NCBI GenBank assembly: GCA_026706595.1
Contig: JAPOYL010000011.1
Coordinates: forward strand, 150,645 to 214,644
Direction: 5' to 3'
DNA length: 64,000 nt
DNA from: Gammaproteobacteria bacterium
Lineage (GTDB): Bacteria; Pseudomonadota; Gammaproteobacteria; UBA4575
Shown here: positions 39,120 to 48,097 of the stretch, piece by piece
Numbering within the stretch: the stretch's first letter is position 1
Layout: each line of letters starts with the position of its first letter
The notes under the pieces: model-generated
What the model was told of the DNA's origin: nothing
The model's input: only the letters and a program-made list of their open reading frames with translations
The model's database searches: none
Program-made: the position numbers and the translations under genes

Positions 39120-40151
39120 TCAAGGAACCTGGTCCCAGCACTCCTTCAGAGCTTTCTCACTGGAGAGGGACGGGATGCCAGGAACCGGGAGATCGGTGAC
39201 TAGCGTCACACCCGTATCAGTGAACCCCAGACCGGGCGTGTTTTCTGGCCTTCTGCCCGTTCTGACGAACTCGATCACGGCTTCGACACCGAGCGACGCC
39301 ATCCTGACGGGGTACTGCATGGCGGTTGCCCCGATCGCCCCGGCGGCGACGTCGCGCACCCCGTGGCAGCTGCCGTCAACCGTCACGATCATCACGTCCT
39401 TCTCCATACCCAGCGCCTTGAGCGCCGCATAGGCACCAGTCGCCGCTGGCTCGTTGATCGCGTAGGCTACATCGATCCCCGGGTACATGCGCATCAGAGC
39501 ATCCATGGCAACCCGTCCGCCTTCTTCCGTGCCCCACGTTCTGGCGCTGCCAACGATACGGGGGTCGTCTTCATCCTGCATCTTCCCCTGGTCACGGATG
39601 TCGATGCCGAAGCCCCGAAGAAACCCCTGGTTGCGCAGCACATCCACCGTGATCTGGGCTTCGTACCCGTCCAGCGTGGCAATCCGTGCACGTTTCGCCG
39701 AATCCCCCAGCCTCGCCATCGCCCACAGGCCGATCAGCTCACCGGCCCTGAAATTGTCTGTCGCGAAGGTCGCATCTACCGACCCTGACGGGTCGAACGG
39801 AGTGTCGAGCGCAACCACCATCACACCGGCTTCCCGCGCCCTGGCGACGACATCCGCAAGTACCGCAGGGTCCGAAGGCGTGATCAGGATTCCCTTCGCG
39901 CCCGCGTTTACGAGACTCTCTATCGCCTCGATCTGCGTCTGCGTGTCCCCGTCATAGGCACCCGAGAAGGTGCGCAGCTCGATACCGAGCGCGCCGGCTT
40001 TCTCAAGCGCTGCCTGTTTCATAGTCACGAAAAACGGGTTGGTGTTGGTCTTGACGATCAGCCCGACGATCGGCTCGGCCGCTATCCCATGAGAGGCAGA
40101 CAGCACGCATGCCAGTACGGGGGCAAAAAAGAGACGGTTCAGGGAGGACAT
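39120..40151 (-). CDS. Periplasmic sugar-binding protein of an ABC transporter (RbsB/FrcB-like), orphan
   Basis: About 343 residues from ATG 40151. A signal peptide (LFFAPVLACVLSASHGIAA) precedes a two-lobe periplasmic-binding fold: VGLIVKTNTNPFFVTMKQAA, ESLVNAGAKGILITPSDP, VVALDTPF, DAYAINEP-like VAYAINEPAATGAYAAL and MIVTVDGSCHG. It resembles the pentose/fructose-binding group, but no ATPase or permease is encoded nearby, so its transporter must be elsewhere or it serves a sensor. The 106-residue protein just upstream is 57 bp away on the same strand. Confidence 0.85.
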   Translation of the reverse strand: MSSLNRLFFAPVLACVLSASHGIAAEPIVGLIVKTNTNPFFVTMKQAALEKAGALGIELRTFSGAYDGDTQTQIEAIESLVNAGAKGILITPSDPAVLADVVARAREAGVMVVALDTPFDPSGSVDATFATDNFRAGELIGLWAMARLGDSAKRARIATLDGYEAQITVDVLRNQGFLRGFGIDIRDQGKMQDEDDPRIVGSARTWGTEEGGRVAMDALMRMYPGIDVAYAINEPAATGAYAALKALGMEKDVMIVTVDGSCHGVRDVAAGAIGATAMQYPVRMASLGVEAVIEFVRTGRRPENTPGLGFTDTGVTLVTDLPVPGIPSLSSEKALKECWDQVP

Positions 40152-40208
40152 CGCGTTGCCCCTGGTGATGCGTGGCCGTTGAATCTGGAGTTTCGACATG
40201 TCCAACGG

Positions 40209-40529
40209 TCAAAGATGAATTTCCATGATCCACTCGCGATAGCCGCCTGGCATGTCCGGGGAGGTGCGGGGGTCCGGATCCCTATATACGCCTGCCTTGT
40301 CAGCCAGTTGTGCCGGCAGGGCCCAGTGGACACCTTCCATCATTTTGGTCATGGCCTCGTCGGTGGTTGCGCGAACATGCAGCTGCAGCAGGTGCTCGCT
40401 GTACGCCAGACGGCGGTAATGAATGCACCGGTGCGTCCCGGGCGGGACCTCGTCGGAAGGATATACCTGGACCCCGGGCAGGGTTTTCTGCAAACGTTCC
40501 AGCAGGGCCTGTTCATCAAAAGCACTCAT
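40209..40529 (-). CDS. Hypothetical protein, 106 aa, with a broken paralogue nearby
   Basis: Starts MSAFDEQALLERLQKTLPGV and ends REWIMEIHL. It seems soluble and acidic. No family recognised. Its first ~35 residues and their DNA are repeated at 42255-42347, where the copy loses its frame, so this is the intact member of a local duplication. It lies upstream of the sugar-binding protein on the same strand and may be co-transcribed. Confidence 0.6.
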   Translation of the reverse strand: MSAFDEQALLERLQKTLPGVQVYPSDEVPPGTHRCIHYRRLAYSEHLLQLHVRATTDEAMTKMMEGVHWALPAQLADKAGVYRDPDPRTSPDMPGGYREWIMEIHL

Positions 40530-40723
40530 TAGTCAAGTCTGGCAGTTTTTTGGTAGGCTTGCTCTTCAGGAAAACCTTCAGCTCGGGCTTTCAGGTGTCT
40601 GGCAGGTTGATCAGTAGTGCTGTCCTGCGCCGATTGTGCATCTATCCTGGTCTCGAACTGATCCACCACACTACACATCCAGCCTGTTGCACCTGTCAGG
40701 CACAGACCGTCGCAGATGTTCCT

Positions 40724-40872
40724 ATGAACGGGTTCTGCTCTGTTAAGCATTATCCTGGCGCTGATTGTCCTTGTGATCATCATGCGGGCCCTGTGATTGG
40801 TGCCAGATTGATTCTGGAATTGCTCGGCTTCGGGTCACCGTGGCCTTGCCCCTGTCCAGTCCGGCAGGACTG
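40724..40872 (+). pseudogene. Degenerate copy of the small membrane protein encoded at 43406-43576
   Basis: Starting ATGAACGGG, the sequence reads (after one frame change) LSIILALIVLVIIMRAL, matching LLTIILVLIALVAIAWAL of the intact protein on the other strand, and SASGHRG matching SASGRRA further on. Two or more stops interrupt it. The DNA around CGAAGCCGAG is shared by both. It is an inverted, decayed duplicate. Confidence 0.6.
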
Positions 40873-41377
40873 AATTCGTGGAGTATGACAATGTGGAAAC
40901 ATGGTAATAAGCTGGTCGTAGCTACACCTCTCGCTGTATCTGATAATTCGAAGTAGTGAAACAGTCTCTACAACAAAAGTAGCAGCCATCGGCTTGAATA
41001 CAGTACTGGTATGCTTTTGAAACTGCTGGATGGCACGAATCAAATTTCCCCAGATATTTTCTGCGACTCCACTTGGGTAGAAATCGGCATCCCTTTCTGT
41101 GCACCTTATGGATGTCGGCTTCCAGTAATGGATACTTATCCATATAGTATTTGGCTGAGCTATCCATGATCGAATGAGAACAGCCTGAAACGTATGCGCG
41201 ACTGCCAATTGCATTCTAGCCTATATCCAGATCAGAAGCGGATGTGATGAGGTAGGTCACCGGGCCGGTAACAACAAGCCCTCTATCCCTATATTGCAAG
41301 TGGATATGCTGCCAGATTGCACCCCGTGTGGATTGCCGCGGCTGTTGCCTGTACCATGACTCTTTCACCAACAATCC
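40873..41377. other. Intergenic stretch, only doubtful ORFs
   Basis: About 500 bp. A minus-strand ORF at 40922-41167 (81 aa, MDSSAKYYMDKYPLLEADIH) has a plausible start and several cysteines (CYFCCRDC) but no good ribosome site and no recognised relative; the overlapping 144-aa ORF looks like chance. The right half should contain the promoter of the lipoprotein at 41393. I make no firm gene call. Confidence 0.45.
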
Positions 41378-41392
41378 GTGAAGGACCCGACC

Positions 41393-42241
41393 ATGTACCG
41401 AACCCCTTGTCTCTCCGTGCTGCTGGCCTGCATGCTGCTCACCGCCTGTGGCGGCAGTCCCAGGCATAAGCCGCCCGATACCCCGGAATACCATGCCATC
41501 CAGGACTATGAACGCATTGCCGGAGGAGCCATCCTTCTGCTTTCCACAGACCGCATCAACTGGGTTCCGGGACGAAGCCAGCCGGAACGGGTGTCCGTGG
41601 AATGCAAGGGGCTGTACTGCTCGGTGGGGTACTCGGCGTTCATCCGTGCAAACAAGGTGTACAGCCTGGTGCCCGAGAGGATAACAATCTTTGCAGACAC
41701 CAACGGCATCAACACGGGCACCGAGCGAACCATCGACCCTTTCTATGACCTGCACAGCTATGCGGGGTGGATGAAGTACAGCTTCTTCGCATCCACGGTC
41801 GTACAGTACAAGCACGAGATCGACCCCGATCAGGGCGTAATCCAGACGTACGGCACCATTGCCGGCGACGCGACCATGACCAACCCCGTCACCGAAGCTA
41901 CCTGGACCGGCTTTGCGACGGCCAGGGATCATAACATCGCAACGGATTTGGAATCCGTGGTGGTCGGTGATGCCAGCATATCCGTGCACATCGACGATGA
42001 GGTGCTGGCGGACGTTCGCTTGACGGGCCTGGCCAATACCGCAACCGGGCAGGCGTATGCCGATATGATCTTTGAGGGCATGTCCGTGACGGACGGGGAG
42101 TTCAGCCGCTACCATGCCGACGACAACCGCCTGTCGGGGGCCTTCTTCGGTCCCGCCCACGAGGAAGTGGGCGGCGTGTTCGATCATCCTGAAGGACTGG
42201 TTGGGGCGTATGGCGCAGATCGGGACCCAGCTTCAAACTGA
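41393..42241 (+). CDS. TbpB/Slam-type surface lipoprotein 1
   Basis: About 282 residues from ATG 41393 (AAGGA 7 bp upstream); the track GTG at 41378 is just before. Lipobox LLTAC gives a lipid-anchored cysteine. The mature part is beta-rich and closes with LSGAFFGPAHEEVGGVFD, the transferrin-binding-protein-B-like barrel hallmark (G-x-FFGP-x-x-x-E-x-GG-x-F). By family knowledge such lipoproteins are carried to the cell surface by Slam translocons. Ligand unknown. No transporter neighbour is visible on the same strand. Confidence 0.75.
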   Translation: MYRTPCLSVLLACMLLTACGGSPRHKPPDTPEYHAIQDYERIAGGAILLLSTDRINWVPGRSQPERVSVECKGLYCSVGYSAFIRANKVYSLVPERITIFADTNGINTGTERTIDPFYDLHSYAGWMKYSFFASTVVQYKHEIDPDQGVIQTYGTIAGDATMTNPVTEATWTGFATARDHNIATDLESVVVGDASISVHIDDEVLADVRLTGLANTATGQAYADMIFEGMSVTDGEFSRYHADDNRLSGAFFGPAHEEVGGVFDHPEGLVGAYGADRDPASN

Positions 42242-42254
42242 GGCATCCAGGCAT

Positions 42255-42347
42255 CGCAGGCGGGACCTGGCCGGAAAGATATACCGGGACCCCGGGCAGG
42301 GTTTCCTGCAGACGTTCAAACAGGACCAGCTCGTCAAAAGCGCTCAT
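42255..42347 (-). pseudogene. 5' fragment of the 106-aa gene duplicated from 40209-40529
   Basis: Reads MSAFDELVLFERLQETLPGV and then diverges; DNA such as GGACCCCGGGCAGGGTTT is shared with the intact copy. The frame beyond about residue 35 is unrelated (overlapping the lipoprotein end), so only the start survived. It lies between lipoprotein 1 and the glycosyltransferase. Confidence 0.7.
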
Positions 42348-42383
42348 CCGTCAAACCGGGTGATTTGGGTATAGCATCTCGCC

Positions 42384-43256
42384 TCAGGGAACCCTGTCCT
42401 GCCGGTTGCAGCACCCTTGTATGGCCCCGGCAACAATCCCTGCATCGCGTGCAGCCCGCACCTTTGCTCCAGGCACGAACAGGACCGCAAGGAGCAGGTT
42501 CAGAATGGCCTTCAGCAACATGAAGATGAGCCACACAGGTGTTTTCACGGGATGGAAGTGCGAGATTTCCAGGTGCCTGAATTGAAACCCGTACCGGACC
42601 ATGCCCTTATCCCTCGCTCGCCTGAAACGGTACCATGCATCATCAAATTTAGTGCCACCCCCAATTTCCACGATGGCATCCAGGAGCACTCCTGCCAGAG
42701 CCCCGGTTGCCACGCACTCCAGGCCGAACTGGACATCCTCTCCCACGGGCAAGCTGACATTGTAACGGAGGCCGTGTTCTCTCAAGAACGCCATCTCGAA
42801 AATGGCGTTGGTGCCATGGTGCAGCCTGCGCCTGGAAGGCTTGCGGTTGTTCGGGTAGATGTTGAAGCCATAGCCAATGGTACAGCCTCGGTTTTTGCAT
42901 CCCTGGTAGAGTCTGTCGACCCAGCCTCTGGATGTTGGCAGATCATCATCGTCAATCCAAATCAGCCAGTCTGCCCCGATGCGATTCGCAATATCCAGCA
43001 CGCGATTGCGTGCAAAGGGAATGCCGATCTTGGGCTCAAGCTCCAGATGGACATTTCTCCCCTGCGCAAAATTGTCAACCGACCCCCCCACTGAAAGCGC
43101 ACTGTCATTTTCAACGAAAATGAAAAGCAGTTCTGTCCCCGCCGGGATGTTTTGTTCGGCCAGCTCGGCCAGCAATGCGACGAACTGCCTGGGTCTGCGG
43201 TGGGTGATGACCCCGATTGCGAGGCGGGCACGGATCATTTTGGAAATCTGTGGCAT
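42384..43256 (-). CDS. Family 2 glycosyltransferase
   Basis: 290 residues. The GT-A fold is shown by AIGVITHRRPRQFVALLAEL, the DxD-like metal site WLIWIDDDDLPTSRGWVDRL, and LPVGEDVQFGLECVATG, a typical ED acceptor-site block. The C-terminal part has hydrophobic segments (PVWLIFMLLKAILNLLLAVLFV) that likely sit at the membrane. It probably adds a sugar to a surface polysaccharide or glycoprotein; acceptor and donor unknown. The coding strand has a G7 run near 43083-43089, near the background length. Confidence 0.85.
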   Translation of the reverse strand: MPQISKMIRARLAIGVITHRRPRQFVALLAELAEQNIPAGTELLFIFVENDSALSVGGSVDNFAQGRNVHLELEPKIGIPFARNRVLDIANRIGADWLIWIDDDDLPTSRGWVDRLYQGCKNRGCTIGYGFNIYPNNRKPSRRRLHHGTNAIFEMAFLREHGLRYNVSLPVGEDVQFGLECVATGALAGVLLDAIVEIGGGTKFDDAWYRFRRARDKGMVRYGFQFRHLEISHFHPVKTPVWLIFMLLKAILNLLLAVLFVPGAKVRAARDAGIVAGAIQGCCNRQDRVP

Positions 43257-43405
43257 ATGAAGTTATGTGAGGCTTGCGGCCCGGCCAAGGGAACACGTCT
43301 CCGGGAACCCTTCTTGGGGAGGCGGGCGTCGTGGCGTGTCAAACTCTCCCCTGGTTGGCCGACTGGAAATTTCAAACAGGTACACTCCCGGTGCAGATGG
43401 ACAGG

Positions 43406-43576
43406 TTACCAGCGCGTGCTTTCGTCTTTGTTTGCTGAACCGGGCAGGGCAGGGGCACGGCGGCCCGAAGCCGAGTGACTCCAGAGCCAGTCAAACACCG
43501 GCCCCAGCGCCCACGCAATGGCGACAAGGGCGATCAGCACTAGGATGATGGTCAACAGTGCGAGGAGTCCATTCAT
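43406..43576 (-). CDS. 56-residue single-pass membrane protein (not in ORF track)
   Basis: Translates as MNGLLALLTIILVLIALVAI followed by AWALGPVFDWLWSHSASGRR and APALPGSANKDESTRW. There is one N-terminal membrane helix then a short polar tail. A recognisable decayed copy lies inverted at 40724-40872, which supports a real former gene family. No function is known. It sits between the glycosyltransferase and the polyamine-type binding protein on the same strand. Confidence 0.6.
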   Translation of the reverse strand: MNGLLALLTIILVLIALVAIAWALGPVFDWLWSHSASGRRAPALPGSANKDESTRW

Positions 43577-43637
43577 GGGTTCAGCTATAAAAGTCTATGC
43601 CTGGAAATGAGAAACTGTTCCCTCTATTCTCAGGATT

Positions 43638-44741
43638 TCACTTGGCGAGCCAAGCATTGAAGCGCTGGTCAAGTTCGGCCCGGTAATCGGCCCACCAGAC
43701 GTAGTCAAACTTCAGGACCGTCTTGCTGTTTTCTGGATCGGTAGGCATGTGTGGCTTCATGTCGATGCCAAGCTCGGCATGCCTGCTCACCAGTGGCGCG
43801 GAAGAATGGCGGGCGGGCCCGTAAGAGATGTATTTTGCCTGGTCGGCCAGGCGCTGGGTACCGGTGGCAAATCTCAGATAGGCTTTAACTGCTTCCAGAT
43901 CTTTCACCCCTTTGGGCACCACCCAGCCGCCCAGGTCAAAGGCCTGCCAGTCCCACAGCATCGCGATCGGCTGGTTCTTTTCTGCAATGGCGGAAAACAG
44001 CCGACCGTTGTAGGCAGAGGCGATCACGACCTCGCCGTCGGCCAGCAGCTGCGGCGGCTGTGCGCCCTTTGACCACCAGACGACGTGCTCCTTGATGGTG
44101 TCCAGTTTCGCAAATGCCCGGTCCACGCCCTCCGGCGTACTCAGCACCGCGTACACCTCATCGCTCGGGACCCCATCGGCAATCAGGGCCCATTCCAGAT
44201 TGTTGATCGGTTTTTTCTCCAGCCCACGTTTGCCCGGAAAGGTCTCGAGGTCAAAGACGTCTGCGAGGGTGGAAGGCTGCCTGCCCTGGAATGCATCTGT
44301 GCGGTACCCGAAGGTGGTGGAATAGACGATCTGCGGGACAAAGCAGTTGGTCCCGCCCGGCGTCAGCGTGCCGGCAAAGAAGTCTTCAGAGGCCGGGGTG
44401 CCGTCGGGAGCGGGGGCCAGCCAGGTGTCCGGGTCGACCTCCTCGACCAGGCCCTCGTCGCATGCGGTGATCGCATCGGAGGCCACCATGTCGACCAGGT
44501 CCCAGGTGACACTGCCCGACTCGACCTGTGCGCGGACCTTGGCGAGCCCTTCCGCCCCGGAATCATCACTGATGATCCGGACTTCCGGGTTTTCAGCCAG
44601 GTAAGGGTCGTGATAGGCCTTTTGCTGGCTCGCGGTGTAGGCGCCGCCCCAGGACACGATGGTCAGGTCGATGGCATATGAATTTCCGGCTAGCAACACT
44701 GTACCCGCAACTACTGCGACCACACGCAAGAACTGTTTCAT
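43638..44741 (-). CDS. ABC transporter periplasmic binding protein, PotD/polyamine-like, orphan
   Basis: 367 residues with a signal peptide (FLRVVAVVAGTVLLAGNSYA). The mature part begins LTIVSWGGAYTASQQKAYHDP and has GSVTWDLVDMVASDAITACDEG, CFVPQIVYSTTFGYRTDAF and GWVVPKGVKDLEAVKAYLRF, as in binding proteins for polyamines and similar small cations. No ABC ATPase or permease lies near. It is divergent from the porin gene at 44837, an arrangement that suggests linked uptake. Confidence 0.85.
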   Translation of the reverse strand: MKQFLRVVAVVAGTVLLAGNSYAIDLTIVSWGGAYTASQQKAYHDPYLAENPEVRIISDDSGAEGLAKVRAQVESGSVTWDLVDMVASDAITACDEGLVEEVDPDTWLAPAPDGTPASEDFFAGTLTPGGTNCFVPQIVYSTTFGYRTDAFQGRQPSTLADVFDLETFPGKRGLEKKPINNLEWALIADGVPSDEVYAVLSTPEGVDRAFAKLDTIKEHVVWWSKGAQPPQLLADGEVVIASAYNGRLFSAIAEKNQPIAMLWDWQAFDLGGWVVPKGVKDLEAVKAYLRFATGTQRLADQAKYISYGPARHSSAPLVSRHAELGIDMKPHMPTDPENSKTVLKFDYVWWADYRAELDQRFNAWLAK

Positions 44742-44836
44742 GGGACACTCCTCGTTAGAGCTTGGTGAAAAATTTTCTTGAACAGTATACCCTCTAATAA
44801 CTCACCTTTCGTACTCATATGCTACGGGGTATCAAT

Positions 44837-46216
44837 ATGATGAATAACAATAATACGCTCACACTGATCTGCACCCTGATCCTTTTCCTGCTGCTTTCTC
44901 CCTTTGCAATCGCCGGAGGTGCGGTTGAGGACGAGACCGAGGCCTTGAAACAAAAGATCGGGCACCTGGAGCAGGAGCTCGCCGAGGTGCGCAAGAAGCT
45001 CGCCGAGGCCGAGGCCCAGAATGCTGCGCAGGCTGCCGTCAGCGAAGCGCCTGCGGTGCAACCCGTGCCGGGTCCCGTGAAAATCGGCGGCACCTTCGGC
45101 ATCAATTACGCCTACGGGGACTATGACAGCGGGCACCGCAGGAACGAGGACCTCGGGGACGTCGACCTTGAACTCTTCCGCCTGAACGCGGACCTGGACG
45201 CCGACGGATGGATCGGCCGGGTCGAGTACCGGTGGTATGACACCTACAGCATGATGCACACGGCCTGGCTCGGCTATGCGTCGGACCGCTACGGCACGCT
45301 CAAGGCCGGCATCGTGCGCGTGCCTTTCGGGCCCGGACCGTACGGGGTCTCGACCAGCTGGTTTTTCGACCAGCATTTCTACATCGGGCTGTCCGATGAC
45401 ATGGACCTGGGCATCCGCTGGACCAAGTCGTACGGCGATCTTGAAGTGGATCTCGCCTATTATCTCCAGGACGAGGGGGAATGGGACGGCGCCAGCCGCG
45501 ACAGCTCCCGCTACAGCTATGACCCCGTGACCTGGGATGAGCACGTCGATGCCGAGGGCGATGTCACCTGGGGTGCAGGCGAGAACGGCTTTGAGGAAGA
45601 CGGCCAGCTCAACCTTCGCATGATCTACGCCACCGAGCACTTCGGAGACCTGGGCGCATCCTTCCAGTATGGCTGGCTGGAGGGCAAGAACGTCGAGGAC
45701 AGCGGTGCCGACCATTTTGCTGTTTCTGCGCATGCAGAAAACACCTTCGGGGACTTCACGCTGCTGTCGCAGCTTTCCTACTACGAGTACGACATCACGG
45801 ATGATACGCCATGGGGAACAGGCGATCTGATCCCCATGGGGGCCTATGACTTCGCCTGGCTGGTGGCTTCCGAGGGATGGATCCCCGCCGTGTCGCTTCG
45901 CTACCACGGCATCGACACGTCCGGCATCCCCTGGATCGACAGCATCATGCCCTTTATCGAGTGGAGCACCATCCTCAAGGAAGAAAGCGACTTCAACGAC
46001 AGTACCCTGTGGAGCCTTGGGGCCCTGATGTACTGGGACCAGCTGTACATCTATGCCGAACTCGGGATCTCCGACGGCAACAACTTCGTTGGCGGCGAGG
46101 GCGATGTCTATTCCAACATCTACGATGGTGTTGGTGACGTGGGTGCCAACGGAAACGACCGCTGGAACAAGCGCTTCAACATCAACGTGCGCTACTACTT
46201 CAGCCTGTTCGAATAG
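44837..46216 (+). CDS. Outer-membrane porin with N-terminal coiled coil (OprO/OprP-like)
   Basis: About 459 residues (ATG 44837 or 44840; the track start is 44819). A signal peptide (LICTLILFLLLSPFAIAGG) is followed by a heptad coiled coil (ALKQKIGHLEQELAEVRKKL), then a beta-barrel with alternating aromatic strands (NAYGDYDSG-like acidic loops, VEYRWYDTYSM, FEEDGQLNLRMIYATEHF). It ends NVRYYFSLFE rather than a plain terminal F. The many acidic loops suggest cation preference, but this is inference. It may feed the binding protein encoded divergently. Confidence 0.75.
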   Translation: MMNNNNTLTLICTLILFLLLSPFAIAGGAVEDETEALKQKIGHLEQELAEVRKKLAEAEAQNAAQAAVSEAPAVQPVPGPVKIGGTFGINYAYGDYDSGHRRNEDLGDVDLELFRLNADLDADGWIGRVEYRWYDTYSMMHTAWLGYASDRYGTLKAGIVRVPFGPGPYGVSTSWFFDQHFYIGLSDDMDLGIRWTKSYGDLEVDLAYYLQDEGEWDGASRDSSRYSYDPVTWDEHVDAEGDVTWGAGENGFEEDGQLNLRMIYATEHFGDLGASFQYGWLEGKNVEDSGADHFAVSAHAENTFGDFTLLSQLSYYEYDITDDTPWGTGDLIPMGAYDFAWLVASEGWIPAVSLRYHGIDTSGIPWIDSIMPFIEWSTILKEESDFNDSTLWSLGALMYWDQLYIYAELGISDGNNFVGGEGDVYSNIYDGVGDVGANGNDRWNKRFNINVRYYFSLFE

Positions 46217-46402
46217 CAGTCCTGGATGGCGCCGGGGCATGAGGCTTGTCAGGAGGCCGGCAGGCACTGGGGTCGTTTCTCCGGGAATTCCTGCTGTACT
46301 GCCCGGGTGTATGACAGATATGCAACGGGATGTTCATCTCACTGATGCGGTGGAGCAAAGGCCGGTCTCCACCGCCCTGCCGGGCCTGGAAGGGGCTCCC
46401 AA

Positions 46403-48097
46403 CGCCTAGAACCGCACCCCGACATTGAGCCGTGCGGCATAGGCCTGGCTGTCGGCGTTGGCGCGGTGCCACGCCAGGGCGGACTCGAGCACCCACGGCC
46501 CGTACTCCCAGAGCAGCCCTGCCGACAGGTGCACGCGGTTCTGCTCGGGGGTGGCCTCAAGCGTCTCGCCGGAGACCGTGGCGCGGGTGTCGGTATCACG
46601 AAACGCGTGCTCCAGGTGCAGTGCACCCCACAGCACGCCCTGGCCCCCTGCCGCCCCATAGGTGCGATCGGCCATCAGCCCCAGGCTGGCGCGGTAGCGC
46701 TCGGTCTGCGGGAACGACACCCGCGCGCCCACGGCATCGGTGAAGCGCTCGACCGAGAGCCGGGTGTGGTGCAGGCGCAGATGCGGGCTCCAGTGCACGC
46801 CCGCGCCCCAGTGCAGGCGATGCCCGGTCTCGACCCGCAGGTCCATGCGCTCGGCCTCCACCCCCGAGACCAGCCGCCCGACGGTGTCCGAGGAGGCCTC
46901 CAGGGTGTAGTCCGTCCAGGCGGCCCGCCCGGTGGCATAGCTGCCGTTGCCATGGTGATAGTGCGCATCGAGCGACAGGCCCTTGCCGCGGGCACGGAGG
47001 TCGCCGCCCCGGACCGGTGAGGACACGTCCGCCGTTGCCGAGACGTGGTGCACCGAGGCACGGACCCGGTGGTGGCGGCCCTGCAGGATCTGGCCACCGG
47101 CCCGCACGACGAGGTGCTCGGCATCAAAGTGCGCGCCTACGGTGGAGCGTGCCGGGTCGTGCTCGCCGGTGCTGGCGGACAGTTCCATCCAGACCGGCAG
47201 GTCGGGGGTGCGCAGGCTGTGGAGGGCCCCGGCCTGCGTGTGCAGGCCGAGCAGGAACTCCGGCAGCGCCTCGTACAGCGCCGCACGCGGCGCATACGTC
47301 TCCACCAGTACCGGACCCGCAGGCTCCGCAGGTTCGAACTCGGGTATAGACCCGGATCCGGGTTCCGGCGCAGGTTCGGGCGGACCGGGATCGGGCGGCG
47401 GAGGTGGCGGAGGTGGCGGAGGTGATGGCGTGGTGCAGTTGGGCGGGGTGCCCACCATACCGGCCGGGCACCGGGCTACCATCGCTACCTCCATGAAGTC
47501 CTCTGCATTGAAGTCGCGGTCGGCGATCACGCCCGCGGCCCGCGCGCTGAAGGTCCACGGGTCCGTGCTGCGGTCACTCACCTTCACGCCTTGCGCCTGC
47601 ATCGTCACATCCCATGCCCCGTTGCGGGCCACCGCATTCGCCACCACGCCCGTATCCGCATCGTGAAGCTTCTCGCCATTGACGTAAATGGCCGTGCCGC
47701 CGCCATCGTTGAGGATCCAGCCCCCGCCCAGGGCCGCGGCCAGCCAGTTGCCGGTCCCCGCCATCTGCGCCCCGCCGGGGTTCAGGTCCACCCGCAGCTT
47801 GGGCGCGATCGCCGCCATGCTCTCGTCGATGCCGATGGTCTGCGGATCGTCTGCCACCGCGGGTACGGTGCCCGTGGCCAGGATGGCGATGTCCGAACCG
47901 GACGTGATGCTGCCTGAAGGCCCGAGGATGACCCGCCCGCCGCCCGCCAGGAACACCCCTTCGGCCGCACTCGTGATCGCACCGTTCACCGTCACCGTCT
48001 GGCGGCGGTAGCCGTTGGCATCCAGGCCCGCGACACGACCCGGGGCATCGCCGCTGAGCCTGCCCATCTGCACCCCCCGGGCGCCCGCACCGCTGAC
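46403..48097 (-). repeat. 1.7-kb direct repeat, copy 1 (autotransporter 3' module)
   Basis: Bases here match 60785-62479 (offset 14382) with no difference that I could find by eye or in the shared translated frames; identity breaks sharply at both edges. It covers the last ~564 codons of the autotransporter gene: end of passenger, proline-rich linker and barrel. Both copies have the same orientation. Confidence 0.9.

Noticed and set aside
43083-43089. G7 run in the glycosyltransferase as phase variation
   Set aside because: Runs of 7 also occur in housekeeping hflC here, so seven is not above background.
44822-46267. 481-aa minus-strand ORF antisense to the porin
   Set aside because: Shadow of the porin frame in GC-rich DNA; no family motifs, while the plus frame has a signal peptide and barrel pattern.
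46466-47666. Plus-strand ORFs opposite the autotransporter (for example 184 and 227 aa), repeated at 60848-62048
   Set aside because: Duplicated only because the 1.7-kb module is duplicated; they are shadows of the autotransporter frame.
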